DNA of 32,435 bases from a virus. A program made the position numbers and the translations under genes. The notes beneath the pieces were generated by a model, which made no database searches, was not told the origin of the DNA, and worked only from the letters and a program-made list of their open reading frames with translations. The stretch is taken from positions 1-32,435 of IMG/VR virus record IMGVR_UViG_3300009100_000033; one strand, given 5' to 3'. Within the stretch, counting starts at the first letter, position 1. The number at the start of each line of letters is the position of its first letter. Shown here piece after piece: positions 6,631 to 16,320 of the stretch.

Positions 6631-8700
6631 ATGCCGCTGCACCCGTGGCAGAGCAACTTCACGACCGGCGAGATCTCCGATCTCCTCGACGGCCAGACCG
6701 CCTGGAACAAGTACGCCGCCGCCGCGAAGTGTCTCGGCAACTTCGTCGTGCGCCCGCAGGGCGGCGTCGCCCGCCGCGCCGGCAGCGTCTACCTCGGCGA
6801 GGTCAAGGACTCGACCAAGACCGTGCGCCTCGTGCGCTTCGAGTTCAACGTCGAGCAGGCCTACGTCCTCGAGTGGGGCCACCTCTACGTGCGTGTCTGG
6901 GCCAACCGCGCGGCCGTCCTCGACGGCGGGGTCCAGGTCGAACTGGTCACGCCCTACCCCGAAGCCGAACTCATGGCGCTCCGCTTCGAGCAGTCCGCGG
7001 ATGTGATGTGGGTCGCCCACATCAATCACCCGCCCATGCGCTTCCAGCGCCTCAGCGCGACGACGTTCGAGCTGATCGAGGTCGATTTCAACCCGGCGCC
7101 CACGACGCTGCTGACGGACGTGGCCGCGCCGATCACCGGCCCCCTGACCGTCACCGGTAGCCGCCTGGCCGGCGGGACGGCCACGGCCACCGGCACCGCC
7201 GGCACCATCGACTTCACGTACCTCAGCGCCGTCCTCGCGGAGTTCGGCAGCGCGCCGATCCGCTTCCTCGAGGACATCCCGCAGTCCATCACCGCGCTCG
7301 ACGCGGGGGCCAACTCCTTCACCGTGTACCTGAACGGCGACCTGCCGCTCCCCGAGGACGGCATCCAGTACACGACGACACCGCCGGCGTATATCCCGGA
7401 CGGCACATTCGCCTACGAGACCGCCACCGGAACGTACACGTTTCCGGCCGGCAGCGTGCGCATCGAGGAGTACGTCTGGAACGCGGCTGACGGCTATCCG
7501 GGCGTCGTCGCCCTGTTCCAGCAGCGGCTCTGGTTCGCGGGCTCCGCGGGCTTCCCCGATCGCGTCTGGGGCTCCGCCGTCGCCGATTACGAGAACTTCG
7601 CCACCGGCGTCCGGGACGACGAGGCCGTCGAGTACCAACTCGCCTTCTCCGGCGTGAACATGATCCGCTGGATGAAGGCCCTGCCCGCCGGCCTGGCCAT
7701 CGGCACCTCCGCCGGGGAACTCACCCTCGAGGGCGGCAACGATAACCCCCTCACCCCGACCAACGTGCGCGCGCGGGAGCGCACGTTCTATGGCTCGGAC
7801 GCCACGCTGGACGCCGTCCGCACCGTCAACGTGATCCTGTTCGTGCAGCGCGGCGCGCTGCGCGTCCGCGAGTTCACCTACACCTACGAGCAGGACACCT
7901 ACGTGGCCCCGGACCTCACCATCCTCGCCGAGCACCTCACGCGCGCTGGCGTCATCGACTTCACGCGCAGCGTCTCGCCCGACTCGCTCCTCTTCGTCGT
8001 CACCGGGGACGGCGGCCTCGCCGTCTGTACCTACGAACGCGCCGAACAGATCGTGGGCTGGAGTCATCATGGCACCGGGGGCCGGTACGAGCGCATTTGC
8101 GTCATCCCCAACGCCTGCGGCACCGGCGACGAGGTGTGGACCGTCGTCAACCGCACCATCGAAGGCGTGACCCGGCGCTACCTCGAGGTCTTCGACGGCC
8201 GCCTCAACGTCGATTCCGGCCTCGCGTACGAGGGGGTCGCCGCCGGCACGTTCACGGGGATGGACCACCTCGAGGGCCAGGCGATCAAGGCCATCGCCGC
8301 CGACGGCACCGTGTTCGACCTGACCGTCACGGACGGGGGCTTCACGCTCCCCGATGGCCTCGCCACGACCAAGCTCGAGGCCGGCCTGCACTACACCAGC
8401 ACGCTGATGACCGTGCGGCCCGAGTTCGCCACCGGCCAGGGCAGCGCGCAGGCCATGCGCAAGCACTGGGACCATGCCACCGTCCGCGTGTTCTGCACCG
8501 CGTCCGCCCTCGTCTTCAACGGCGAGACCGTGCTCGAGCGCCCCGAGGGCTTCCCCGAGACCGGCGAATACACCGGCGACCTCGCGCGCCAGACGAACTT
8601 CGGCTGGAGCCGCGAGGGGCAGCTCGTCATCCAGACGCTCGAGCCGAAGACCGTCACCATCCTCGGCATCACCGGCGCGATCGAGGTGGAAAACCCATGA
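6631..8700 (+). CDS. Tail tubular protein B-like nozzle protein (T7 gp12-like)
   Basis: A protein of 689 residues, likely the tail nozzle of a short-tailed phage. The opening (QSNFTTGEISDLLDGQTAW, then a Gly/Arg-rich block GGVARRAGSVYLG) is characteristic: in these proteins the start reads as 'F..GE.SP...GR.D...Y..G...N....P.GG..RR.G'. A mid segment (FQQRLWFAGSAGFPDRVWGS) matches the family's 'QRL.f.g....P..i..S' stretch. The rest is beta-rich, consistent with its propeller-like fold. Length is close to that of T7 gp12. It starts two bases after the upstream stop and overlaps the next gene by ATGA. Confidence 0.85.
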   Translation: MPLHPWQSNFTTGEISDLLDGQTAWNKYAAAAKCLGNFVVRPQGGVARRAGSVYLGEVKDSTKTVRLVRFEFNVEQAYVLEWGHLYVRVWANRAAVLDGGVQVELVTPYPEAELMALRFEQSADVMWVAHINHPPMRFQRLSATTFELIEVDFNPAPTTLLTDVAAPITGPLTVTGSRLAGGTATATGTAGTIDFTYLSAVLAEFGSAPIRFLEDIPQSITALDAGANSFTVYLNGDLPLPEDGIQYTTTPPAYIPDGTFAYETATGTYTFPAGSVRIEEYVWNAADGYPGVVALFQQRLWFAGSAGFPDRVWGSAVADYENFATGVRDDEAVEYQLAFSGVNMIRWMKALPAGLAIGTSAGELTLEGGNDNPLTPTNVRARERTFYGSDATLDAVRTVNVILFVQRGALRVREFTYTYEQDTYVAPDLTILAEHLTRAGVIDFTRSVSPDSLLFVVTGDGGLAVCTYERAEQIVGWSHHGTGGRYERICVIPNACGTGDEVWTVVNRTIEGVTRRYLEVFDGRLNVDSGLAYEGVAAGTFTGMDHLEGQAIKAIAADGTVFDLTVTDGGFTLPDGLATTKLEAGLHYTSTLMTVRPEFATGQGSAQAMRKHWDHATVRVFCTASALVFNGETVLERPEGFPETGEYTGDLARQTNFGWSREGQLVIQTLEPKTVTILGITGAIEVENP

Positions 8701-9812
8701 CCTTGCGCGTCACCCCCTTCATCCCGTCCGACTACGTGCGGATCCTCGAGGCCGCGCAGATCGAGACGCCGTGGATCGAGGACCGCCTCGCGCACGGGCG
8801 CGCGTACGCCACCCACGGGCCGTCCTACACCATCTGGGCGGGCGACGAGATCGCCTGCACGCTCGGCCTCGTCATCCACTGGCGCGGACGCGCCTACGCG
8901 TGGGCCGTCTGGGGCCCCGCGGGCTACCGGCACGCGCTGGGCGTGCACCGACTGACCGTCCGCTACCTGAACGCGCTCCGCGACCGCTACCGCCTGCTCC
9001 GCATCGACGCCGACATCGTCGCGGGCTTCACGGCGGGGGCGCGCTGGGCCGCGCATCTGGACTTCGTCCCCCGCGGCGCGCCGGAACCCTTCTACGGTCC
9101 CGGCGGCGAGACCATGCAGCGGTGGGTGTGGCTCCACCCGCATGCGGACGTCCTCGCGCCGCAGTGGCTGGCCCACAACGAGCCCGTGGATCAGATCCCC
9201 CCCGTCCACCGCCCCGACGGCTCGCTCATGCCCGCCATCCGCGGCGGCACCGGGCTCGAGATCATCGCCATCGTCGCGGTCGTGGCGACCGTGGCCGCGG
9301 CCGGTGTCGCCGCCTACGCCTCCTACGAGCAGGGGCAGGCCCAGAAGAAGGCCTACAAGTACAACGCCAAGGTGGCCGAGAACCAGGCCGCCATCGCCAA
9401 GCAGCAGCAGGAGTACGCCGCCCGCCAGCAGCGCGAACGCGACCGCCGCCTGCGCGCCACGGCCCGTGCCGCCCAGGGCATCACCGGCACCGAGGTCGGC
9501 GAGGGCACGTCCTTGTTGGTCGACATCGAGAACGCGCGCACCGCGGAACTGAACGCCGCCGCCGCGCGCTACAGCGGGCAAGCCGTGCAGGGCGGCCTCA
9601 TCGGTCAATCGCTGCTCAGCCGCTACCAGGGCGATGTCGCCGCCCGGCAGGGCACCATCGGGGCGATCGGCGCCGGGATCGGCGGCGTGGCGAGCGCCGC
9701 GAGTTACGGGGCGGGCCAGTACAAGATGAGCAACCCCCCGCCCCAGAGCAGCACCAATCCCTCGGGCATCCAGGTGCCCGTCACCGGGTACTACGACTCG
9801 CCGGATTACTAG
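8697..9812 (+). CDS. Fusion of GNAT-like (gp13-like) and internal virion protein (gp14-like)
   Basis: A single 371-residue frame with two distinct parts. Residues about 1-150 look like the small acetyltransferase-fold protein found at the T7 gp13 position: hydrophobic strands IACTLGLVIHW and AYAWAVWGP, helix, then a C-terminal FVPRGAPEPFYG strand-turn. Residues about 178-371 look like a gp14-type internal/ejection protein: one hydrophobic helix (187-207), a charged coiled coil with QGQAQKKAYKYNAKVAENQ, then the Gly/Ala-rich GIGGVASAASYG segment. An in-frame ATG at 9228 could start the second part alone, but it lacks a clear ribosome site. GAGGTGG sits seven bases before the 8697 ATG. Gene order supports both identities. 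Confidence 0.7.
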   Translation: MTLRVTPFIPSDYVRILEAAQIETPWIEDRLAHGRAYATHGPSYTIWAGDEIACTLGLVIHWRGRAYAWAVWGPAGYRHALGVHRLTVRYLNALRDRYRLLRIDADIVAGFTAGARWAAHLDFVPRGAPEPFYGPGGETMQRWVWLHPHADVLAPQWLAHNEPVDQIPPVHRPDGSLMPAIRGGTGLEIIAIVAVVATVAAAGVAAYASYEQGQAQKKAYKYNAKVAENQAAIAKQQQEYAARQQRERDRRLRATARAAQGITGTEVGEGTSLLVDIENARTAELNAAAARYSGQAVQGGLIGQSLLSRYQGDVAARQGTIGAIGAGIGGVASAASYGAGQYKMSNPPPQSSTNPSGIQVPVTGYYDSPDY

Positions 9813-11630
9813 ATGGCTTCTCTGCCCATCCCCGATGTTCCCCTGATCCAGCCCTCGACCGACGTCGGCGGCTTGCCGCCCGCCCCGCGGCTCGACCCCC
9901 AGGAGTTCGCCTACTCGTCCACGTTCGGCCTGCGCAAGGCCGGCGAGGCGCTGGGACAGGTCAGCGCCGCCGCGCAGGAGTACGTGCGCGTCAAGCGCAC
10001 GCTGGACGAGGAGTCCGACCGGCAGGCCGCCGAGCGCGCCGCTAACGTGTACAAGGTCAACGTCGCCGAGGCGATGACCCAGGTGGAGAAGGATCTCTCG
10101 GTCCCGCCCGAGCAGTACGCCCCGAAGGTCGAGGAGGCCTCGCGCAAGGCCCGCGAGTCCGTCGGCAAGACGCTCACCACGGCCCGGTCGCGCGTGCTCT
10201 TCGAGCAGCGGGCCGACAACATCATGACCTCGACCACGATCAACGCGCGGGCCGAGGGGCTGAAGCTCCAGCTCGCCGGGATCAAGTCCGGCGCCGCCAT
10301 GGAGCGGCAGGCGTTGCAGCGCACCGCCGTCTACGCGCGGAAGCCCGATGGCACCCCCGATGAGGCCGCGCAGGCCACGGCCATGGCGGAGATCGAGGCG
10401 CAAATCACGACCTTTGTGCGGAAGGGCTTGTACTCCGGGGCCGAGGCCAACGCCATCCGGCTGGACAATGCCAAGACCGTGGCCAAGGGGCGCGTCCAGG
10501 TCGCGTGGCAGGACCCCGTCAAGCGGCCGGAGCTGATTCGCCAGCTCGAGAACGGCGAGATCATCGGCATGGACGCCGAGGAACAACCCGCCCTCGCGCA
10601 GCAACTCATCCGGCTGCAGGACCAGGAGGACGATCGCGCCTACACCAAGCAGGAGCGCGAAAGAAAGAAGGCGACCGACGCTGGGGTCAAGGACGTGACC
10701 GACCTCTGGTACGCGGGCGATACCAAGGGCGCGCAAGCGCGCCTCGCGGAGATTCACGACCAGATCCCCCGCGACGAGTACCGCCAGTGGATGGGCTGGC
10801 TCCAGGCCCCGCCCCCGAAGCCCGACATGCCCAACAACGACGCCGTGCTGGGCCCGCTGCAGGTCGAGGTCTACTCGGTGGACAACAACCCGCGCGACAT
10901 CCTCAAGAAGGTCCATCAGGCGATCGCCGATGGCCACCTCAACACGCCCACCCACCGCATCCTCGCCAACGAGCTGCAGAACCGCATCCTCGCCGAGGAC
11001 CAGCGGGCCGAGCGCCGCGCCGACCGCCGTGACCGCCAGGCTGACCAGATCCTGCAGGAGCGGAAGTTCAACTACACGCGCGGCAAGGACACGCTGGACG
11101 AGACCTTCCGCCTGACCAACCAAGATGCGAAGACCGACGACCTGATCCGGTCCAACTACGACGCGGCCATCCGCGATTACTACGAGCACGTGAGTCCGTA
11201 CCGCCCCAACAGCATGACGCCGGAGGACTGGCACGCGCGCCGGATGCCCATCTTCCGGGCCCGCCTCGACAGCAAGTTCAACGACCGCGCCCGCGAGATC
11301 ACCGGCGTCCTCACCGACAAGGGCATCCCGATCACCGGCGACCTCCGCGCGCCGCAGACCGCGACCAACGTCGGCAGCTACCTCAAGGCCAATCAAGCCG
11401 CGCTGGAGCAGAAGCACGGCGTGGGCGGCTTCAAACTCATCATGCAGGACGTCCGCGAGGCGCAGATCATGGCCAACGAACGGGTGCGCTTCCAGGAGTC
11501 GCTCCGCTCCCAGACCGGGGCCGCCGCGCCGCAGACCGGCGTGCCCGGCCCCGGCGCGCCGGCGAAGGGCACCCGGGCGCAGGACCCCGCACTCGCGAGG
11601 CCGAAGACGGGAGGGCGTTCGGCGAACTGA
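9813..11630 (+). CDS. Internal virion (ejection) protein, gp15-like
   Basis: A 605-residue protein, highly charged and almost all alpha-helical (long runs of Glu/Lys/Arg/Ala), with no enzymatic motif. Position between the gp14-like gene and a very large virion gene, together with size and helicity, matches T7 gp15, which helps form the channel through which DNA enters the cell. The N-terminal 45 residues are Pro-rich; the C-terminal 60 residues are Gly/Pro/Ala-rich and probably flexible. The ATG follows the previous TAG directly and shows no strong ribosome site, so translational coupling is likely. The stop TGA shares its last base with the next ATG. Confidence 0.65.
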   Translation: MASLPIPDVPLIQPSTDVGGLPPAPRLDPQEFAYSSTFGLRKAGEALGQVSAAAQEYVRVKRTLDEESDRQAAERAANVYKVNVAEAMTQVEKDLSVPPEQYAPKVEEASRKARESVGKTLTTARSRVLFEQRADNIMTSTTINARAEGLKLQLAGIKSGAAMERQALQRTAVYARKPDGTPDEAAQATAMAEIEAQITTFVRKGLYSGAEANAIRLDNAKTVAKGRVQVAWQDPVKRPELIRQLENGEIIGMDAEEQPALAQQLIRLQDQEDDRAYTKQERERKKATDAGVKDVTDLWYAGDTKGAQARLAEIHDQIPRDEYRQWMGWLQAPPPKPDMPNNDAVLGPLQVEVYSVDNNPRDILKKVHQAIADGHLNTPTHRILANELQNRILAEDQRAERRADRRDRQADQILQERKFNYTRGKDTLDETFRLTNQDAKTDDLIRSNYDAAIRDYYEHVSPYRPNSMTPEDWHARRMPIFRARLDSKFNDRAREITGVLTDKGIPITGDLRAPQTATNVGSYLKANQAALEQKHGVGGFKLIMQDVREAQIMANERVRFQESLRSQTGAAAPQTGVPGPGAPAKGTRAQDPALARPKTGGRSAN

Positions 11631-14600
11631 TGGCCGCCTCCACCTCCGCGAACTACAGCTCGAGCCGGGAGTATGTGGACAGCCAGGCTCTCTACGACTG
11701 GCTCAAGAACCAGCCGGACCTGACCCCGGCCATGCCGGTGGCGGGCCCCGAGGGCGTGGCCCCGCCGAAGGGGCGGGAGGGAGGCGCCGGCGGCCGCCCC
11801 CAGTACGGGCCGCTCGGGCTGGGGACGCTCGGCGAGGCGGTGAAGGAGGCGCCCCGCGTCCTCACGGAAGGCGTCGGCAAGATCCGGTCGGCGGCCACCG
11901 AGGCCGGGCTGGGCTTCTGGCAACGTGTCGGCCGCGCCACCATCGGCGGGCTCGAGGCCGTGGGCTTCGCCGGGGCGCCGGTCGGGCACGTCGCGGGGCG
12001 CCTCGGGGAAGAACTGACCAAGGCCACCGGCGAGCTGTCCGACGAGGTGCTCACGCAGCGCCTTGAGCGCGCCAAGAAGTACAACCCCGGCGAGGTCGGC
12101 GTGTACGAGGCGATCCTCGCCACGCCGGCGGAGCAGCGCGGCGAGGCGGTCTATGACGCCTACCGGAGCGGCGGCGAACTCGCCATCGGCGCGGTCCCCG
12201 GGTACAGCAAGGCGTTCAAGGTCATCTCGCGTCTGGCCGAGCGCATCGGCGTGGCCGAGGATGTGGCGCGCACCGCCGGGCAGGTGCCGACCGAGACGCC
12301 GCTCAGCACCGCCGCCGACGTCGCCGGGCGCGAGGGCCGCGCCACCCGAGGCTACGCAGAGGGCGCGCAGCTCCTCGAGCGGCAGACCACGCCGATGCGC
12401 CCCGAACTCCCCCCGCAGCCGACCGCGATCATGGTCGACGAGTTCAATCGCGTCGTCGACGTGCCCGTGCGCTCCTCCGAGGAACTTGCGGTGGCGCGGC
12501 GCGAGGCCATGCGCGCCACGCACCGGACGCCGCTCGAGGCCGAGGGGCGCCTCGCCCCGGAGCCGGCGGCGGCGCCCGCCGGCCCCGAGGCCGCGGGCGA
12601 GCTGTCCAGCGCCGGCGAGCAGGCCATGAAGCGCGCCGAGGCCGCGCTGGCCAAAGACCTCGAGCCACGGGTGCAGCGCCTCGAAGACGCGCTGGCCAAG
12701 GCGCCTGAGGAACCGACGGCGCCGGGCCGTGCCGAGGGCGCCATCCGGATGGAGGTCGAGCCGCGCCCGGAGCCCGGCTCCAAGGAGGCCAACGCGCTCG
12801 CCGAGGAGCAGGCGCAGGTCCGGCAGGAGTTCGAGGACTTCAAGTCGAGCCGCGCGGCGCAGCCGGCCGCGGCGGAGACCGCCCCCGCGGCTGGGGCCGC
12901 GCTGCCGCGCCCGGGCGAGGCCGGCTTTGCCACCGCGGGCACCTTGGTGCGCATGGCGCTCGGCGCGCTGGCTGGCGGGGCCACCGGCGAGACGCCCGAG
13001 GAGCAGATCCGCAACGGGCTCATCGGGGCCGGCGTCGGCGCGGCCCTGTCCCGCCGCACCGCCACGCATCTCGCCGCGGCCCTCAAGGACGAGCGCGGCG
13101 GCGTCGACATCACCAAGATCTTCCGCCGCCGCCCCACGGGCGAACTCATCACCCCACGCGTGCAGGCCGGCGAGCAGTACCAGCCCAACTACGAGCGCAT
13201 CGCCGCCGAGGGCGACCTCCGCCGCCTCATGGTCAACGTGCATCGCCAGTTCGCCGAGCAGATCACGGCGGCCCAGCGCATCCCGACCACGCACCGGGAG
13301 ACCACCTTCGAGGCGGCCCGCATGATCGAGAAGGGCGAGGTCTCGGTCCAATCCATCCTCGACAACGAGAAGGTCGACCTCGACAAGCTCCCCTCGTGGA
13401 GCAAGGCGGCCCGCGACATCAACGTCGCCGTCGCCAATGAGGCCTATGACATCGGCACGCGCATGCTCGCGGGCGAGGTCTTTCCCCCGGGCGAACTGCG
13501 CCGCGCGCTGGCCGTCAGCGGCGAGATCGCCGAGCGCACGCGGACGGCCCAGACCCGCTTCGGCCAGACCCTCAGCGCTCAGAAGATCAGCGCGCAGTTG
13601 CCGAGCGAGCAACTCGTCCGGCCCCGCGTCGATGCCATGCGCCTGAATCGCATGGCGAACGAGATCGCCCCCGGCGTAGACGACATGGAACTGGCCGCCC
13701 TCGTCGTCAAGGCGGGCGATCCTCAGCACATCATCCGGCAGTCGCGCTTCCTCGCCGTCATGCCCCGCGCCATCCTCGAGGCCACCATGTTCTCCCTCTT
13801 GGGCGGCGCCACGATGGCGAAGAACTTCTTGAGCCTGATGCTCGTGATGCCCGTCAGCATCGGCGTGCGCGGCCTGTCCCGCTTCATGCCCCGCTGGGGC
13901 GATCAGGCCCCGGGCGTCATGGCCGGCGAGGCCACGCAGATGATGATCGGCTGGTGGGAGGGCGTGACCGAGCAACTGCGCATGCTGCGCGAGTGGGATC
14001 GGCCCGCGTGGCGCGCCCAGCTCGAGGCCGCGGGCGGGCGGTTCCACGAGGGCATCCACACGCCCGTCATCACCGCCCAGAACTTCGGGATGGATGCGAA
14101 GTCCACCCCGGGCCAACTCGTGGACTATGCGGGGCGCGGGCTCCGACTGCCGATGGACATCCTCAACGGGACGGATGCCTTCGGCAAGGCCATCAACGGC
14201 CGCATGATGCACCGGGTGGAAGCCTTCCGGCAGGCCACGCTCGAGGGCCATGAGGGCGCGGCCTTCACGCGCACGGTCGATGACCTGCTGAACGACCCGA
14301 GCAAGTTGTCGTCGGAGGCGCGCTTCCGCATCGAGTCCTTCAAAGAGGAACAGACCTTCACCAAGGATCTCGAGGGGCGCGTGGGGCAGGCGTTGCAGCG
14401 CGGGCCCATCGACCCGTGGGCGAATCTGCTCTGGAAGAACACCGTCTCGATGTTTACCCGCACCCCCGTGCGCATCGCCGAGTACTCCCTCGCCCACACG
14501 CCGCTCATGAACGTGCTCGCGAAACAGTCACGGAGCGACTTCCTCGCCGGCGGCACGCACCGCCAGGTGGCGCAGGCCAAACTCGCGATGGGCGCCGGGA

Positions 14601-15751
14601 TCATCGGCCTGTTCGGCTACATGGAAAACCTCGGGATGATTACCGGTAGCGCGCCGGAGGACCACGATCTCAAGCGCGTCTACGAGGCGAACGGCTGGAA
14701 GGAGAAGTCGTTCTGGGACCCGATCACCGACCAGTGGCGCTCCTATGCGGGCCTCGAGCCGGCCGCCACGTGGATCGCCATCGGCGCGGACATCTCGTTC
14801 ACGATCCGCCACATGCCGGACCCCGACGCCCTGAAACTCTTCTCGGCCGGTGTCCTCGCCACGCTCCAGAACCTCGAGGCCGACCGCTTCGTGATGCAGC
14901 TCTCCGACATGATCCATGTCATCAAGTCTCCGACCAAGCAGGCCATGGTGCAGCGCGGGCTCGAGTACGTGGGCGAGCGGCTGGTGCGCATCATCCCCGG
15001 CGCGCAGCTCGCGGACAACGCCGCGCTGCGGGAGATCGAGGGCGTGGTTGATCCCGCCAAGCGGCGCATCACCCGCAGCGGGGCCATCGACAACCCGGTC
15101 CTCCGCGAGTTCGACGCGGTGCTGCAGTACTACCGGTCCCGCATCCCCGGTCTATCCAGCGCGCGCGATGCGGAAGGCGCCTACAAGGTCCGCCCCTGGC
15201 GCAATTCCTTCACCGGCGAGATCGACGTCACCGAGAACTTCCCGTTCACGAGCTTCGGCGGGCGCGCCCCGAAGTACGATCCCGTGTTCGACGAGATCAT
15301 CCGCCTGAACGGCGCGGGGCTGAAGGAACTGCCGGACTACATCGGCGCCCGGGAGGTGGCCGACTTCGGCCTGGTCCCCGTGCAGCAGAAGCCGGGCGTG
15401 CAGCTCACGCCCGCCCAGGCCGACCGCTGGGTCGTGCTGATGACGCAGGAGGTGAAGAACAGCCGGGGCGAGACCTACTACCAGGCGCTGCGCGCCACCA
15501 TCGCCTCGCCCCAGTATCAGCGCTACGATGACCGGCCCGTCGTCCAGGCCGAGCGGCTCCGGGCGCTCGAGGGCCAATACAAGGAACTCGCCCGGCGCGC
15601 GCTGTTCCGCGAGTACCCGCTGCTGGCGAAGCAGTTCAGGGCCGAGCAGATCGAAGAGCGCCTGCAGTCCGCCCCCGCCGACCGTCGCGACCAGTTGCGC
15701 GAGACCATGCGCAATGCGGCCGGCATCGGTCAGGGCGCGCCCGCCTTCTGA
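11630..15751 (+). CDS. Very large internal virion/ejection protein (gp16 position)
   Basis: At 1373 residues this is the largest protein in the window, at the gp16 position. The N-terminal 430 residues are Ala/Glu/Pro-rich with short amphipathic helices. A hydrophobic helix begins near residue 711 (FSLLGGATMAKNFLSLML). From about residue 930 to 1110 it carries a block known from large phage polyvalent/virion proteins: WKNTVSMFTRTPVRIAEYSL, a hydrophobic helix, ITGSAPEDHD, an NGW motif and a SYAGLEPAATWIAIGAD stretch, recalling the LPD38-type module. The lytic transglycosylase domain that opens T7 gp16 was not recognised. It is probably ejected with DNA and inserts in the envelope. It ends convergently, overlapping the minus-strand gene by 22 bases. 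Confidence 0.65.
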   Translation: MAASTSANYSSSREYVDSQALYDWLKNQPDLTPAMPVAGPEGVAPPKGREGGAGGRPQYGPLGLGTLGEAVKEAPRVLTEGVGKIRSAATEAGLGFWQRVGRATIGGLEAVGFAGAPVGHVAGRLGEELTKATGELSDEVLTQRLERAKKYNPGEVGVYEAILATPAEQRGEAVYDAYRSGGELAIGAVPGYSKAFKVISRLAERIGVAEDVARTAGQVPTETPLSTAADVAGREGRATRGYAEGAQLLERQTTPMRPELPPQPTAIMVDEFNRVVDVPVRSSEELAVARREAMRATHRTPLEAEGRLAPEPAAAPAGPEAAGELSSAGEQAMKRAEAALAKDLEPRVQRLEDALAKAPEEPTAPGRAEGAIRMEVEPRPEPGSKEANALAEEQAQVRQEFEDFKSSRAAQPAAAETAPAAGAALPRPGEAGFATAGTLVRMALGALAGGATGETPEEQIRNGLIGAGVGAALSRRTATHLAAALKDERGGVDITKIFRRRPTGELITPRVQAGEQYQPNYERIAAEGDLRRLMVNVHRQFAEQITAAQRIPTTHRETTFEAARMIEKGEVSVQSILDNEKVDLDKLPSWSKAARDINVAVANEAYDIGTRMLAGEVFPPGELRRALAVSGEIAERTRTAQTRFGQTLSAQKISAQLPSEQLVRPRVDAMRLNRMANEIAPGVDDMELAALVVKAGDPQHIIRQSRFLAVMPRAILEATMFSLLGGATMAKNFLSLMLVMPVSIGVRGLSRFMPRWGDQAPGVMAGEATQMMIGWWEGVTEQLRMLREWDRPAWRAQLEAAGGRFHEGIHTPVITAQNFGMDAKSTPGQLVDYAGRGLRLPMDILNGTDAFGKAINGRMMHRVEAFRQATLEGHEGAAFTRTVDDLLNDPSKLSSEARFRIESFKEEQTFTKDLEGRVGQALQRGPIDPWANLLWKNTVSMFTRTPVRIAEYSLAHTPLMNVLAKQSRSDFLAGGTHRQVAQAKLAMGAGIIGLFGYMENLGMITGSAPEDHDLKRVYEANGWKEKSFWDPITDQWRSYAGLEPAATWIAIGADISFTIRHMPDPDALKLFSAGVLATLQNLEADRFVMQLSDMIHVIKSPTKQAMVQRGLEYVGERLVRIIPGAQLADNAALREIEGVVDPAKRRITRSGAIDNPVLREFDAVLQYYRSRIPGLSSARDAEGAYKVRPWRNSFTGEIDVTENFPFTSFGGRAPKYDPVFDEIIRLNGAGLKELPDYIGAREVADFGLVPVQQKPGVQLTPAQADRWVVLMTQEVKNSRGETYYQALRATIASPQYQRYDDRPVVQAERLRALEGQYKELARRALFREYPLLAKQFRAEQIEERLQSAPADRRDQLRETMRNAAGIGQGAPAF

Positions 15752-16032
15752 AGCGCGGCCCCCAGACACTCCTTCATCGCGCCGTGGTAGAACTTCTCGG
15801 GGTACCCGCCCGGGTAGCGCGCATCCATGTACGCCATGAACTCGCGCGCCACCACGTCGCACCGCTCGGTGACGGTCGGTGCGGTCCACGGCATCCGCCA
15901 CGTCGTGGCGGCCCCCCACGGGACCGCGGCGAGACCCATCCAGAGGGCCATCGCCAGCGCCGGCGTGAGGACGCCCGCGATGGTCACCAGGATGGGATGC
16001 CGCTCTGCTGCGCGCTGCCACCAGCGTCTCAT
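15730..16032 (-). CDS. Small membrane protein of the accessory cassette
   Basis: A 100-residue protein with one or two N-terminal hydrophobic segments (HPILVTIAGVLTPALAMALW, then MGLAAVPWGAA) and a soluble C-terminal half of about 50 residues with two cysteines and many aromatics (FMAYMDARYPGGYPEKFYHG). The start is fixed by a very good ribosome site (GGGAGGA, seven bases upstream on the minus strand). It is the last gene of a leftward cassette opposite to all flanking genes, and its end overlaps the end of the large virion gene. Function unknown; an envelope-located accessory or superinfection role is possible. Confidence 0.65.
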   Translation of the reverse strand: MRRWWQRAAERHPILVTIAGVLTPALAMALWMGLAAVPWGAATTWRMPWTAPTVTERCDVVAREFMAYMDARYPGGYPEKFYHGAMKECLGAALQKAGAP

Positions 16033-16179
16033 TGGTTCAGTCCTCCCACCCGGAGCAGAGCACGCGCGATGCCAGCCCGGCGCCGTCTGGCGCGACGCGG
16101 GCTTGCCGCCGCCGCAGCATTCGGCGCTGACGGAATGCGGCACGGGCGTGACAGGAAACGGCGTCACGGCGTGTCCACC

Positions 16180-16320
16180 CTAGTCCGCGCCGCCCTCGCG
16201 TCGCAGCACCGGCGCGGCCATGAGGAGCAGGACGACCAGCGGAATCATCCACCAGCGCTGCGTGGTCCACAGGAATGCGAGCAGCTCGCGGGCGGTCCCG
16301 GCGCGGCCCCGCCGGCTCAT
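16180..16320 (-). CDS. Micro membrane protein resembling DUF5989
   Basis: A 46-residue protein. The pattern 'short basic start, ELLAFLW, a few polar residues, RWWMIPLVVLLLM, basic end' resembles DUF5989-type peptides (FLW...R..WW..P....LL). One transmembrane helix is expected, with Arg-rich ends. The ATG overlaps the stop of the upstream zinc-ribbon gene (ATGA) and GAAGG lies nine bases upstream, so translation is probably coupled. The family has no established function; in other genomes it lies beside unrelated membrane or secretion genes. The coding call rests on this pattern and on the overlap. Confidence 0.6.
   Translation of the reverse strand: MSRRGRAGTARELLAFLWTTQRWWMIPLVVLLLMAAPVLRREGGAD

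Noticed and set aside
8391-14497. Very long open frames on the minus strand (about 1000 codons each)
   Set aside because: They lie exactly opposite the tail and ejection genes, are built of Arg/Gly/Ala/Leu-rich low-complexity sequence, and arise because stop codons are rare in GC-rich DNA. No ribosome sites or motifs.
16037-16120. Possible 27-residue minus-strand peptide ending in a CSGWED-like tail, similar to phage lysis peptides
   Set aside because: Too short, no good ribosome site, and it lies in the leader of the 100-residue membrane protein gene; not enough support for a feature.
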